NCBI GenBank assembly: GCA_944325655.1
Contig: CALVAW010000016.1
Coordinates: 1-40,895, forward strand
Direction: 5' to 3'
From: Candidatus Gastranaerophilales bacterium
GTDB lineage: Bacteria; Cyanobacteriota; Vampirovibrionia; Gastranaerophilales; Gastranaerophilaceae
DNA length: 40,895 nucleotides
Each line of letters starts with the position of its first letter. Within the stretch, counting starts at the first letter, position 1. The notes under the pieces are model-generated. The model saw only the letters and a program-made list of their open reading frames with translations. It was not told the DNA's origin and did no database searches. The position numbers and the translations under genes were made by a program. This document shows positions 7,961 through 15,672 of this stretch, one piece after another.

Positions 7961-8230
7961 TTAAGCAACTATGTCGTTATTTATGTTTAGTATTTCTGCT
8001 TCATTTGGCAATCCGCGGGTTTTTAAAAGAATATCAACAATGTGTTTCATTTGACATTTAAAGGAGTATTTTGCTTTGGTAATTGGGCATATTGCGCAGT
8101 TGCAGTTTATTTTGTAACATTCAAGAGCGCTTAAAGTCCAGTTTTGCACAATAGAATCAGATATTATGCCGTTAGTTTGACAAATAAATTGCTCGTCGTC
8201 AAAATCATACCCGTAACTTTTAAACAACAT
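7961..8230 (-). CDS. Cysteine-rich small protein, 89 aa
   Basis: No family was recognised. Six cysteines are present; five fall within about 21 residues in CYKINCNCAICPITKAKY followed by SFKCQMKH, which suggests a zinc or iron-sulfur site. The rest is polar, without signal peptide or membrane helix. The start is firm: AAAGGGG precedes the ATG by 3 nt or so. The gene is convergent with the rne operon (21 nt apart) and divergent from the HCP-like gene. A run of seven T residues just after its stop on the minus strand may help termination. Confidence 0.65.
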   Translation of the reverse strand: MLFKSYGYDFDDEQFICQTNGIISDSIVQNWTLSALECYKINCNCAICPITKAKYSFKCQMKHIVDILLKTRGLPNEAEILNINNDIVA

Positions 8231-8386
8231 ATTCCCCTTTAAAGTCGTAGTAAATCTTATATAATTCTATTATGCGCTAATTTTTTATTTTTTTCAAATT
8301 AATCCTATAAATGTAGTAGTTTTTATTTTGTTTTATTTGTATTTAATATTAAACTTTTTGGGGATTATTTTTTTAATAAAATAAAA

Positions 8387-8392
8387 TATTCT
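8387..8392 (+). promoter_or_regulatory. Possible -10 of the HCP-like gene
   Basis: TATTCT lies 6 nt before the ATG and no ribosome site is visible. An alternative is TAAAAT at 8382-8387 with TTGGGG 18 nt upstream. Either choice gives a leader of 0-6 nt. Confidence 0.35.
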
Positions 8393-8398
8393 TTTATT

Positions 8399-9877
8399 AT
8401 GTTTGAATTTTTTAAAAATATTGCGGATAAAAATGCGTGTCAATTATCGGGTGTTTGTTCAATTCATCCGAGCGTGAATTCTTTGTATGAATTATTATTA
8501 AGCGAAGCAAGAATGTGTGCTTTTTATTTGGTAAAATTGAAAGAATTTAAAATTTTAGACAAAAGCATAGAAAAATTGTTGATAGAAGTATTGTCTATTT
8601 TTTTAATAAATACAAGTTTTAATCAAAAAAAATATTTGGATCTTTTTAAAAAATTAAATTTGTATAAAAATAAAATAAAAGAAAAATATATAGAATATTG
8701 TTCTAAAAATCAATTGCCATGTGAAGTAATTAATAATAATTTTGAAATTAAAGACAACACAACAATAAATGAATTAATAGAATTTTCTCAAAATAATATA
8801 GTTAATCGTCAAAAAAATTGTGATAAAAAGAAATTCAGATTGTTTGAACTTATTACTATTTTTGCAAGATTGTCTGCTATAGATGTTGTTAAAATAAAAA
8901 AATTAGAGCCTGATTTTGATAATTTTGATTATGAAATTATAAGGTTTTTTGCTTTGACAAACGGATATTCCATAAGAGATGAAAAAATTGTAAGAAGAAT
9001 CATGGAATTTTCGGATGTTGCGTCAAAAATCCATGAAAAATTATTTGAAGTTTATGAGCAAAATTATGGCAATAAAGAAAGCGCATCTGTTGTTGTAAGT
9101 CCTATAAAAGGTCATTGTATATTGGTTTCAGGGGACGACTTGGATGAGCTTGATAAAATTTTGAGTAACCTTAAAAACATGAAACTTCAAGGTTTTTTAA
9201 AAGAAGATATTAATGTATATACTAATGGTGCGTTATTTTTAGCACATTTTTATCCTTATTTTAAAAATAATGAGTTTTTAAAAGGACATTACGGAACAGA
9301 CAGTGCAGAATATGATTTTTCAATTTTTCCGGGGTCAATATTGATTACTCAAAATTTTATTCAAAAAATAGACAGTTTATACAGAGGTGAAATATTTTCA
9401 AATAAATTGATTTCTTTTAATAAAGTATTTGATATTGAAAATGAAAATTATAAGCCGGTAATTGAATCTTCGCTTAAGCTCGAGGGATTTTTAAATAATG
9501 ATGAGAAAAAGATAATTAATATAAGCTATGATGCCGGTGATGTTTATAAAATTATAGATGATTTTACCGATAAAGAGGTTGTTATAGTTACCGGTAAAAT
9601 TGATGGAAAAACCCTTAGCATTTATAACAACAAGAAGATTATAAATTTGAATTGTCCTTGTGAAGCCGATATTTTACCGGAGGCAATTAAAAGATTAAAA
9701 GCAAAAAATGTCGAAATTACCTTATTTTTTGCACAATGTAATCTTGTAAGTTTATTTATGGTTTTATCATTATTAAATCAAGATTTAAAAATAGCGCTTG
9801 CAAATTGCCCTCAGTCTCTTATAAATCCTCATGTTATAGAGGCTTTAAAAGATGATTTTATGATTGATATAATTTAA
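8399..9877 (+). CDS. Degenerate hybrid cluster protein (Hcp/prismane) homologue, 492 aa
   Basis: Segments align by eye with hybrid cluster protein (Hcp, hydroxylamine reductase/NO reductase). Residues 14-47 match the N-terminal GVC region. Residues 237-300 match the Hcp block that reads SGHDL, NVYTHGEM, AHGYP, with LVGNYG after it. Residues 309-321 match FPGxILMTTNC. Residues 393-403 match the GGCDG region. Residues 441-492 match the C-terminal block around SWYEQKA and LGPTLPAFLxPNV. The ligand positions differ: D246 for His, A278 for Glu, F320 for Cys, I401 for the persulfide Cys, and FFAQCN for SWYEQK. The frame is intact, so it looks like a conserved pseudoenzyme rather than a decaying gene. 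Its role is unknown. It is shorter than typical Hcp (about 540-550 aa). Confidence 0.7.
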   Translation: MFEFFKNIADKNACQLSGVCSIHPSVNSLYELLLSEARMCAFYLVKLKEFKILDKSIEKLLIEVLSIFLINTSFNQKKYLDLFKKLNLYKNKIKEKYIEYCSKNQLPCEVINNNFEIKDNTTINELIEFSQNNIVNRQKNCDKKKFRLFELITIFARLSAIDVVKIKKLEPDFDNFDYEIIRFFALTNGYSIRDEKIVRRIMEFSDVASKIHEKLFEVYEQNYGNKESASVVVSPIKGHCILVSGDDLDELDKILSNLKNMKLQGFLKEDINVYTNGALFLAHFYPYFKNNEFLKGHYGTDSAEYDFSIFPGSILITQNFIQKIDSLYRGEIFSNKLISFNKVFDIENENYKPVIESSLKLEGFLNNDEKKIINISYDAGDVYKIIDDFTDKEVVIVTGKIDGKTLSIYNNKKIINLNCPCEADILPEAIKRLKAKNVEITLFFAQCNLVSLFMVLSLLNQDLKIALANCPQSLINPHVIEALKDDFMIDII

Positions 9878-9893
9878 TTTATTTTAAATTATA
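9868..9893. terminator. AT-only inverted repeat spanning two convergent stop codons
   Basis: TATAATTTAA (9868-9877) and TTAAATTATA (9884-9893) are perfect 10-bp arms around a 6-nt loop. The left arm contains the stop of the HCP-like gene and the loop/right side the stop of the GH13 gene. It may act as a bidirectional terminator, but with no GC pairs this is uncertain. Confidence 0.35.
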
Positions 9894-12800
9894 AAGGCTT
9901 GCCATATACTTAGTTTGTTTGTTATATTCCATTGGAACATAGAAATTTTCAACGGTTTCTCTAATATCTATCGGACTTCCGTCTTCTGATATAATTGTTT
10001 GGTTTTTTACAACGTATGTTTTGTTGTCATCAATGTATTTTTGTCCGACAAAGATTTTTCTTTTTAATTTTGTTCCTTCTTCCAGAGGACATTGATTTGC
10101 ACTGTCTTTAATCGGAATGCCTCCTAAAGTGTATTGGCGTTGAAAATCGCGAGCGTTATTTGAATTTTCTCTTCTTGAAACGCCGTTATTTGTAATTACG
10201 CTTATAACCCTTGAACCTTTGTCATCGTATTTAAATATGGGCCATAAATCTAAATTTTCTTTTCCGGACGGATTAAAGGGGTTTAATTTATCGATAATTT
10301 TTCTTATAATATCATGATTTCCGTTTATGTCATTAATTTGTAAGTCTTTAGATAAAAACTCTTTATATTCTTTTTCGTCTTTCATTTTTGTTTTTATTAA
10401 TTTAATAACTTCATCGAAGCTTATATTTTTTGCCTGAGCATATTCATTGATTTTTTCTCTGTAATATAAGATTGCTCCGGGGTGGATTCCATCAATCGAG
10501 CTAAGATATTTTAATGAAATTCCAAAGCCGTCTCTTATTGCGCTTAGCCCGTTTTGTTTGTATAAACTCGAGATGGCATTCATTTTGGTGTAATATTGTC
10601 TGTATCCTTCTCTTTCTTTTAAGTTACGCAGAGCTTGATTACGATTTTGTACATAAACATTTTTAGATGAAGTTTCATAGCCGGTTTGAGCGTACTCGGT
10701 TCCGTAATATATAGTAGGAGTACCCATTAGTGCATTCATAACTTCCCAAAGTCCTTCTTGCAATTTCATTGAATTTGCAAGTATTGTATAATGAAAATTC
10801 CATATTTCATCTTCATTTTCAAAACCTGCGTTTTTAAATAAGTCTCTTATGGATATTTCATAAGGGGCATTTCCAAATGCTTCTGCTCTTTTGAAGTTTG
10901 GTCTTGAAGAATAATTTGTTTTACCGTTTATAAGGTTTCTTAAGGAATTTAAAAGTGCTTCTTTTTTTGTAAAATTATTTTCATAAAGTTTATCTATTGT
11001 TTGTTGCATTACCATGCCTACTGCGATTGCTTTTGCCGATATATTTATAAAGTCTGTTCTTCCTGTGAGGTTTTTTGCTATTTCTTTTTGATTGTCTGTT
11101 GCATTTTGCATATTTAGTTTTGAAAATAGTTCCATATCTAAAGGCAGAGTGTGCAAAAGGCGTGGCTTATCGTGGTTATCTGTAAACATGTGGGAAAGTA
11201 TAGCATAATTAGGTTGATTATTTGAAACAAATTCTTCCATTTTATTTTTAAGTTGAATTATGTTTCCTGCATCTAATGATCTGTTTGTACCGTTTTCAGG
11301 GTCGACCCCCAAATATGCGGATAAATTATTGAAATAAGCATCATAATTAGAGCTTGTTGTTGCGCCGATTTTATTTATAAATTCAATTTCTTTTATGTAT
11401 GGGAGTTGATTGCTGTGTTCGTTTTGTTCACCGTACGATAGAGATTCTTTTGCTTTAGCAAGTCTTTTATCAAAAAGTTTTTCAGGCATATTATTTTTTT
11501 TATTAGCAAAAGACCATAGGTCGGTTATTTCTGCAATTACGTACGCAGAAGGATTATATTTTTTGACATTTGAAACAAAATTAATCCAAAAGTCTTCTAC
11601 GCCAGGGATATTTTTATCTCCTTCCCAAATACTTTGCATACTTGTGTTTCCATCTCTCGTACTGTCTAAATCGCCTATGTCTTTAGCTGCATCAAATCTC
11701 CAGTTTAGACCGGCTTTGCCTTGAATTACGATATTTTCTGCGAGTTTAAAGTCTTCTAAATTTATATTTTTTAGTTCGGATTGCATTTTTTGTTTTATTT
11801 TCAAGACATTTGCGCTGTTTATGCCTTTTCTTATTTTTCTGATTACTGTTGCTCTTTCTTCTTCTACGGTGCTTTCATTTGTCGCATTCATAGAAGCAAG
11901 AGATATATTTTTTAGTGCATCAAGATTAATTGTTCCGTTTTCATTGATTGCTTGCGGACACATTGCTGCTATTAAAATATTTTTAATTATTGTAGGAGTA
12001 TATAGTTTTGTTACGTATGTCCTATATTCATTATTTTGTTTGTATTCATCAGGGATGGCTTCATTGATTGTGTTTTGGATAATTGTTTCAAGAGTTTCAA
12101 GGGTGCCTTTTGAAAGAAATTCCTGATTAAATTCAGGTTGAGCGAATATTGCACTCAAATCAGGGTCAGTTTCAATTGATTGTAACGGAAATTCTTCGAT
12201 ATATGTTCTTACTGTTTTATTTTCATCCAGTATAGGTGAGCGCATTGAAGAAATTGAGCTTTTAATTTCTTCATACATTTTTTGCGAGATATCATTTTGT
12301 TTTGCTGTGTCAAATTTTTCAGAATCGCTCATTAAAGCTGTTTTTAAGATTAAATTTGATTGAATTGTTTCAGACCAGAAACTCGCAACTTTATATAGGT
12401 AATTTCTTGCATTAAAGAAACCTTCTATATTAGCTTTTTCATTTGTGGGATTTGACAGGTTCATTTTTATTATGTCTCGATTACCATCCCAGTAATTTGC
12501 GCCTGAAGCTTTTGCTTTTGTCGTTATAATATAATTCGGGAAGGTTAAAAAATCATTTAAATCAGTTATGTCGCTTAAAAGAACAGCTTTTTGTCCTTTG
12601 AATGCTTTTAATTTTTCCTTATCATCGGGTGAAATCTCAAAATAGTAAGGAATTATCGAATCCTGATGTGAAACTATTTCATAATGATCATTAGGTTTTT
12701 TATCGTATGCTTTTATTAATTCATCGGAGTTTTGTTGCTTCTCGCTTGATAGGCGCTTATCAAAAAATTGGATATATGTTGCTTTATGCCTATTGTAATT

Positions 12801-13733
12801 TTTTTGTTGAGGGCTGTTTACTATACGAACTCCTATGTAGTCAAAAGGATTTATTTCATCGTCATAACTTCTGTCCGGCAAAATGCCTAATTTTGGTATG
12901 TCATCAATTTTTAACATATTATAAAAAGGAGACTGCTTACCCCATTTTAAAACATGGTGCACTATCGGAGATTGAATCCCTTGAGATGTGAATGCACCAT
13001 CTGCAACATATCCTTTGCCACGTTTATACAGTTCAAAAATAAATTCTTTGAAATCTTCAATATTTGTGCATTGAAATTGGTTGTTAGGCCAGTATTTGTG
13101 ACTTGATATAGGGTCGTTTCCAATGTCCGGCGTGGATATTATATATCTGTAGCTGTCTAATTCATCTGTATTTTTCAGTAGATATGTAAGTCCTTTTATG
13201 CTTCCGCCAAGTTTGTTGAAATGATTTCGAACGAAATTAGGGTCAATATTTTTTAATGTTCCTTCAGGCGTTAAAACCGCATCTGAATCTATAAAACTGT
13301 GGCGCATAGTACCTGTTTTCGGGGAGATTATGTAATTATTATTTTGCTCAATGAGATTCATTCTTGTGCCATCATTGAGTTTTATTGTTTTGGATTCATC
13401 TGTAATATATCTTGCGGTTTTAGCTTTTTCGTTTACGATTTTGTATCTGTATGCAAAACCTTTTGAAAGTTCACGGAGATTTTCTTGACTCAACTCTAGC
13501 GGTTCATCAGAGTTAAAATTAATTTCCATTATATCTTTATATTGTGGTGTTATATATTGTTTTGTATCTTTGTTTTGTGCCAATATGGCAATTTGAAGAA
13601 CTGCTCTTTCGTTTTTTCTGTCAAAAGGAGGAGCGATGAACTTATAAACAGGTGTATTGTCGGCATGATATGTACCTTTCATGCCTTTAAATTTCAAGTT
13701 GTTTTCTTTTATTTTCTTAATAGATAAATCCAT
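9879..13733 (-). CDS. Giant GH13 alpha-amylase-family protein, 1284 aa
   Basis: This is an alpha-amylase-superfamily enzyme, probably cytoplasmic because it has no signal peptide. An N-terminal beta domain resembling those of branching/pullulanase types spans about 15-150. The four GH13 regions are readable: region I around D245 (YVADGAF), region II with the nucleophile D681 (LNWRFDAAKDIGD), region III with acid/base E735 (YVIAEITDLW), and region IV with D855 (FTDNHDKPR). TPTIYYGTEYAQTGYE follows. Regions I and II are about 435 residues apart, against roughly 80-100 in ordinary GH13 enzymes, so a very large helical insertion sits in the B-domain position. All catalytic residues remain, so it is probably active on alpha-glucan. 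It is last in a four-gene operon; AAAAGGAAAAG is its ribosome site. Confidence 0.8.
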   Translation of the reverse strand: MDLSIKKIKENNLKFKGMKGTYHADNTPVYKFIAPPFDRKNERAVLQIAILAQNKDTKQYITPQYKDIMEINFNSDEPLELSQENLRELSKGFAYRYKIVNEKAKTARYITDESKTIKLNDGTRMNLIEQNNNYIISPKTGTMRHSFIDSDAVLTPEGTLKNIDPNFVRNHFNKLGGSIKGLTYLLKNTDELDSYRYIISTPDIGNDPISSHKYWPNNQFQCTNIEDFKEFIFELYKRGKGYVADGAFTSQGIQSPIVHHVLKWGKQSPFYNMLKIDDIPKLGILPDRSYDDEINPFDYIGVRIVNSPQQKNYNRHKATYIQFFDKRLSSEKQQNSDELIKAYDKKPNDHYEIVSHQDSIIPYYFEISPDDKEKLKAFKGQKAVLLSDITDLNDFLTFPNYIITTKAKASGANYWDGNRDIIKMNLSNPTNEKANIEGFFNARNYLYKVASFWSETIQSNLILKTALMSDSEKFDTAKQNDISQKMYEEIKSSISSMRSPILDENKTVRTYIEEFPLQSIETDPDLSAIFAQPEFNQEFLSKGTLETLETIIQNTINEAIPDEYKQNNEYRTYVTKLYTPTIIKNILIAAMCPQAINENGTINLDALKNISLASMNATNESTVEEERATVIRKIRKGINSANVLKIKQKMQSELKNINLEDFKLAENIVIQGKAGLNWRFDAAKDIGDLDSTRDGNTSMQSIWEGDKNIPGVEDFWINFVSNVKKYNPSAYVIAEITDLWSFANKKNNMPEKLFDKRLAKAKESLSYGEQNEHSNQLPYIKEIEFINKIGATTSSNYDAYFNNLSAYLGVDPENGTNRSLDAGNIIQLKNKMEEFVSNNQPNYAILSHMFTDNHDKPRLLHTLPLDMELFSKLNMQNATDNQKEIAKNLTGRTDFINISAKAIAVGMVMQQTIDKLYENNFTKKEALLNSLRNLINGKTNYSSRPNFKRAEAFGNAPYEISIRDLFKNAGFENEDEIWNFHYTILANSMKLQEGLWEVMNALMGTPTIYYGTEYAQTGYETSSKNVYVQNRNQALRNLKEREGYRQYYTKMNAISSLYKQNGLSAIRDGFGISLKYLSSIDGIHPGAILYYREKINEYAQAKNISFDEVIKLIKTKMKDEKEYKEFLSKDLQINDINGNHDIIRKIIDKLNPFNPSGKENLDLWPIFKYDDKGSRVISVITNNGVSRRENSNNARDFQRQYTLGGIPIKDSANQCPLEEGTKLKRKIFVGQKYIDDNKTYVVKNQTIISEDGSPIDIRETVENFYVPMEYNKQTKYMASLYNLK

Positions 13734-13744
13734 AACTTTTCCTT

Positions 13745-13758
13745 TTATAGTCCTATAA
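13745..13758. repeat. Short palindrome before the giant GH13 gene
   Basis: TTATAG and CTATAA form perfect 6-bp arms with a 2-nt gap, immediately upstream of the ribosome site of the 1284-aa gene. It lies in the only sizeable gap of the operon (52 nt). It could be an internal operator or RNA hairpin; low information content makes chance possible. Confidence 0.25.
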
Positions 13759-13785
13759 TTCCCTTTTGTTTGTTATATTTAACAT

Positions 13786-15672
13786 TTAGTTTAGGTATTT
13801 TTGTTGCATAACATTTTTTGGGTCAGATAATTTTTCAATTTCACTGTTATCAATTTCAAAGACGCATGCTCTTGAAGTACCCAGTTCAGCGGTAACTGTA
13901 CCGTTTTTGTTGTTTTGGAATTTACATTCTTCTCCATATTTAGGCATTAGATTTTTGAATTTTTGTTCCGCTTTTAACCCAGGTATAGTTATTTTTCCGC
14001 CTATGGGTTTATTTACATTTCTGTTACCTATAAATACAAGAGTTTTTCCGTCTTTATGTCTTGCAAATGCAATAATTTCAGGGTTGTTTGTCGGTAGTAT
14101 AATGAATGAACCTTTTGTAATAACGTCTTTAGCGTTTTGCATATTTAATTTTATATCGGAATTTTTGTTAACTTCGTTATATTTATTATCTCTGAGAGAA
14201 AATGCGGTTTTTATAACGTTTTCAATTTCCGGGAATTTGCCTCCGGGTTTTCTTGATTTATTGAAAATATCTATTCTGCCTGTATGAACAGTACATTCAT
14301 GGTTGTTGGTTTCAGTTTCTTTAACGATAGCATGGTCATACGGATATATATAGAAATCGCCTGTTTGTGTGCCATCAATCATATAAGGATTTAATTGCGG
14401 CAGCATTCCTTGCAAAATGCTTGTAAACATTACCCATGGAGCTCCTCCGTATAACATTGGAGAAGAGTCATCATGAGTTGCAAAAGAGCCGATTAAAGAT
14501 TTCGGTTTTCCGATTTCATTGTTTAAATCAATATTTTCTTTGACATAATCATATAATTGTTGGGCTTGTGTCCATTCATTAAAGATATGATATTGACCGT
14601 AGTATGAATCAAAGCCTACTTCAAGCAGTTCTTTTGGTCTGTCGTAAGGCATATTTAATTGAGGTGAAGCATCTTCATGTGTATATGTTTCTGCAAGCCA
14701 AGCAAATTGAGGATCTTTAGCATGAGAATAATTAATTATAACGTTCCAAAATTCAACAGGTTTTGCTCTGCCGACGTCTGCTCTTATACCATCAAAACCA
14801 AGTTCTACGCACATATCTACATATTTTTTATGTAAATCAAGTACAGGAGTGTTTAGTTCACGAGTTTCCTCGTTTTTAAACGGTTTTAACATTCTTATAT
14901 CTTGCCATCCTTGAGGAACTTTTTCTTTGCCGTTTGCATCCACAGCCATCATTTCAGGGTGTTTATTTGCAAAATCAACACTTCCGCAGGACGGTAAATC
15001 TAGCATTGCTTTAATATTACGCTTATGACATTCTTCTAAGAATAGTTTACATTGTGCTTTTGCAACATAAGGGTCATTTTTGTCCATTTTTGTTAATTTT
15101 TTACCGCTTAGTTCAAAATATATTTCTTCTATTCTTTTTTTGTATTTTTCAGGTGGGTTTTCTTCAACAATTTCCGGATCTATTGCAAGAAAATCAGCCG
15201 GTGAATATAATGAGCCTGCCGTTCCCATTGCATTTGTTTTTCCTGTGGGGTGTATAGGAAGTATGTGTAAAGTATTAAAACCTGTATTTTTAATTTCATC
15301 AAGTCTTTCAATAGCATTAATTAAATTTCCGGATTTTTCATCACCTTGTATTAATTCATTGCCGTCTTTGTCTTGAGCGTTCATTGTTCTGATTATTACG
15401 CCAAGTATTTGAGCTTCGTTGTTTAAAAACATTGATTTTAAATTGTTTTTATAATTTTCTATTGTAGTCGGTTTTGAAATTTGGATTGTCGAAGCAACAT
15501 TAGTTGCTAATATTTGTTTTGATTGAGCCAGTACCATTTTTTTTAAAAGAGGGCTATATTGTGTTTTAGAAGGCATATTAACATTAACAACTTGTTTTTT
15601 GCTGTTTTGAGGTCGCATTGGTTGCATTTTCATTGTTTGTGCCAGCATAGGACTAATAAGTGAATTTATCAT
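13786..15672 (-). CDS. GH13 alpha-amylase-family glycosidase/transglycosidase, 628 aa
   Basis: A second GH13 enzyme without signal peptide. The barrel starts near residue 85 (ILGVIIRTMNAQDKDGNE), followed by FNTLHILPIHPTG. Catalytic regions are intact: region II GFDGIRADVGRAKP with nucleophile D299, region III FAWLAETY with E328, and region IV GSFATHDDSSP with H400-D401. Region I is atypical, reading MLDLPSCGSVDF instead of the usual DxVxNH. The N-terminal 75 residues are outside the fold and begin with ISPMLAQ, resembling the N-terminus of the next protein upstream (ISPILQN). Exact activity (hydrolase, transferase or phosphorylase-like) cannot be assigned. It overlaps the 893-aa gene by one base (TAATG), indicating coupled translation. 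Confidence 0.8.
   Translation of the reverse strand: MINSLISPMLAQTMKMQPMRPQNSKKQVVNVNMPSKTQYSPLLKKMVLAQSKQILATNVASTIQISKPTTIENYKNNLKSMFLNNEAQILGVIIRTMNAQDKDGNELIQGDEKSGNLINAIERLDEIKNTGFNTLHILPIHPTGKTNAMGTAGSLYSPADFLAIDPEIVEENPPEKYKKRIEEIYFELSGKKLTKMDKNDPYVAKAQCKLFLEECHKRNIKAMLDLPSCGSVDFANKHPEMMAVDANGKEKVPQGWQDIRMLKPFKNEETRELNTPVLDLHKKYVDMCVELGFDGIRADVGRAKPVEFWNVIINYSHAKDPQFAWLAETYTHEDASPQLNMPYDRPKELLEVGFDSYYGQYHIFNEWTQAQQLYDYVKENIDLNNEIGKPKSLIGSFATHDDSSPMLYGGAPWVMFTSILQGMLPQLNPYMIDGTQTGDFYIYPYDHAIVKETETNNHECTVHTGRIDIFNKSRKPGGKFPEIENVIKTAFSLRDNKYNEVNKNSDIKLNMQNAKDVITKGSFIILPTNNPEIIAFARHKDGKTLVFIGNRNVNKPIGGKITIPGLKAEQKFKNLMPKYGEECKFQNNKNGTVTAELGTSRACVFEIDNSEIEKLSDPKNVMQQKYLN

Noticed and set aside
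9879-13733. The 1284-aa frame as a fusion of two separate genes
   Set aside because: GH13 regions I to IV occur once and in order across the frame, so it is a single enzyme with an insertion.
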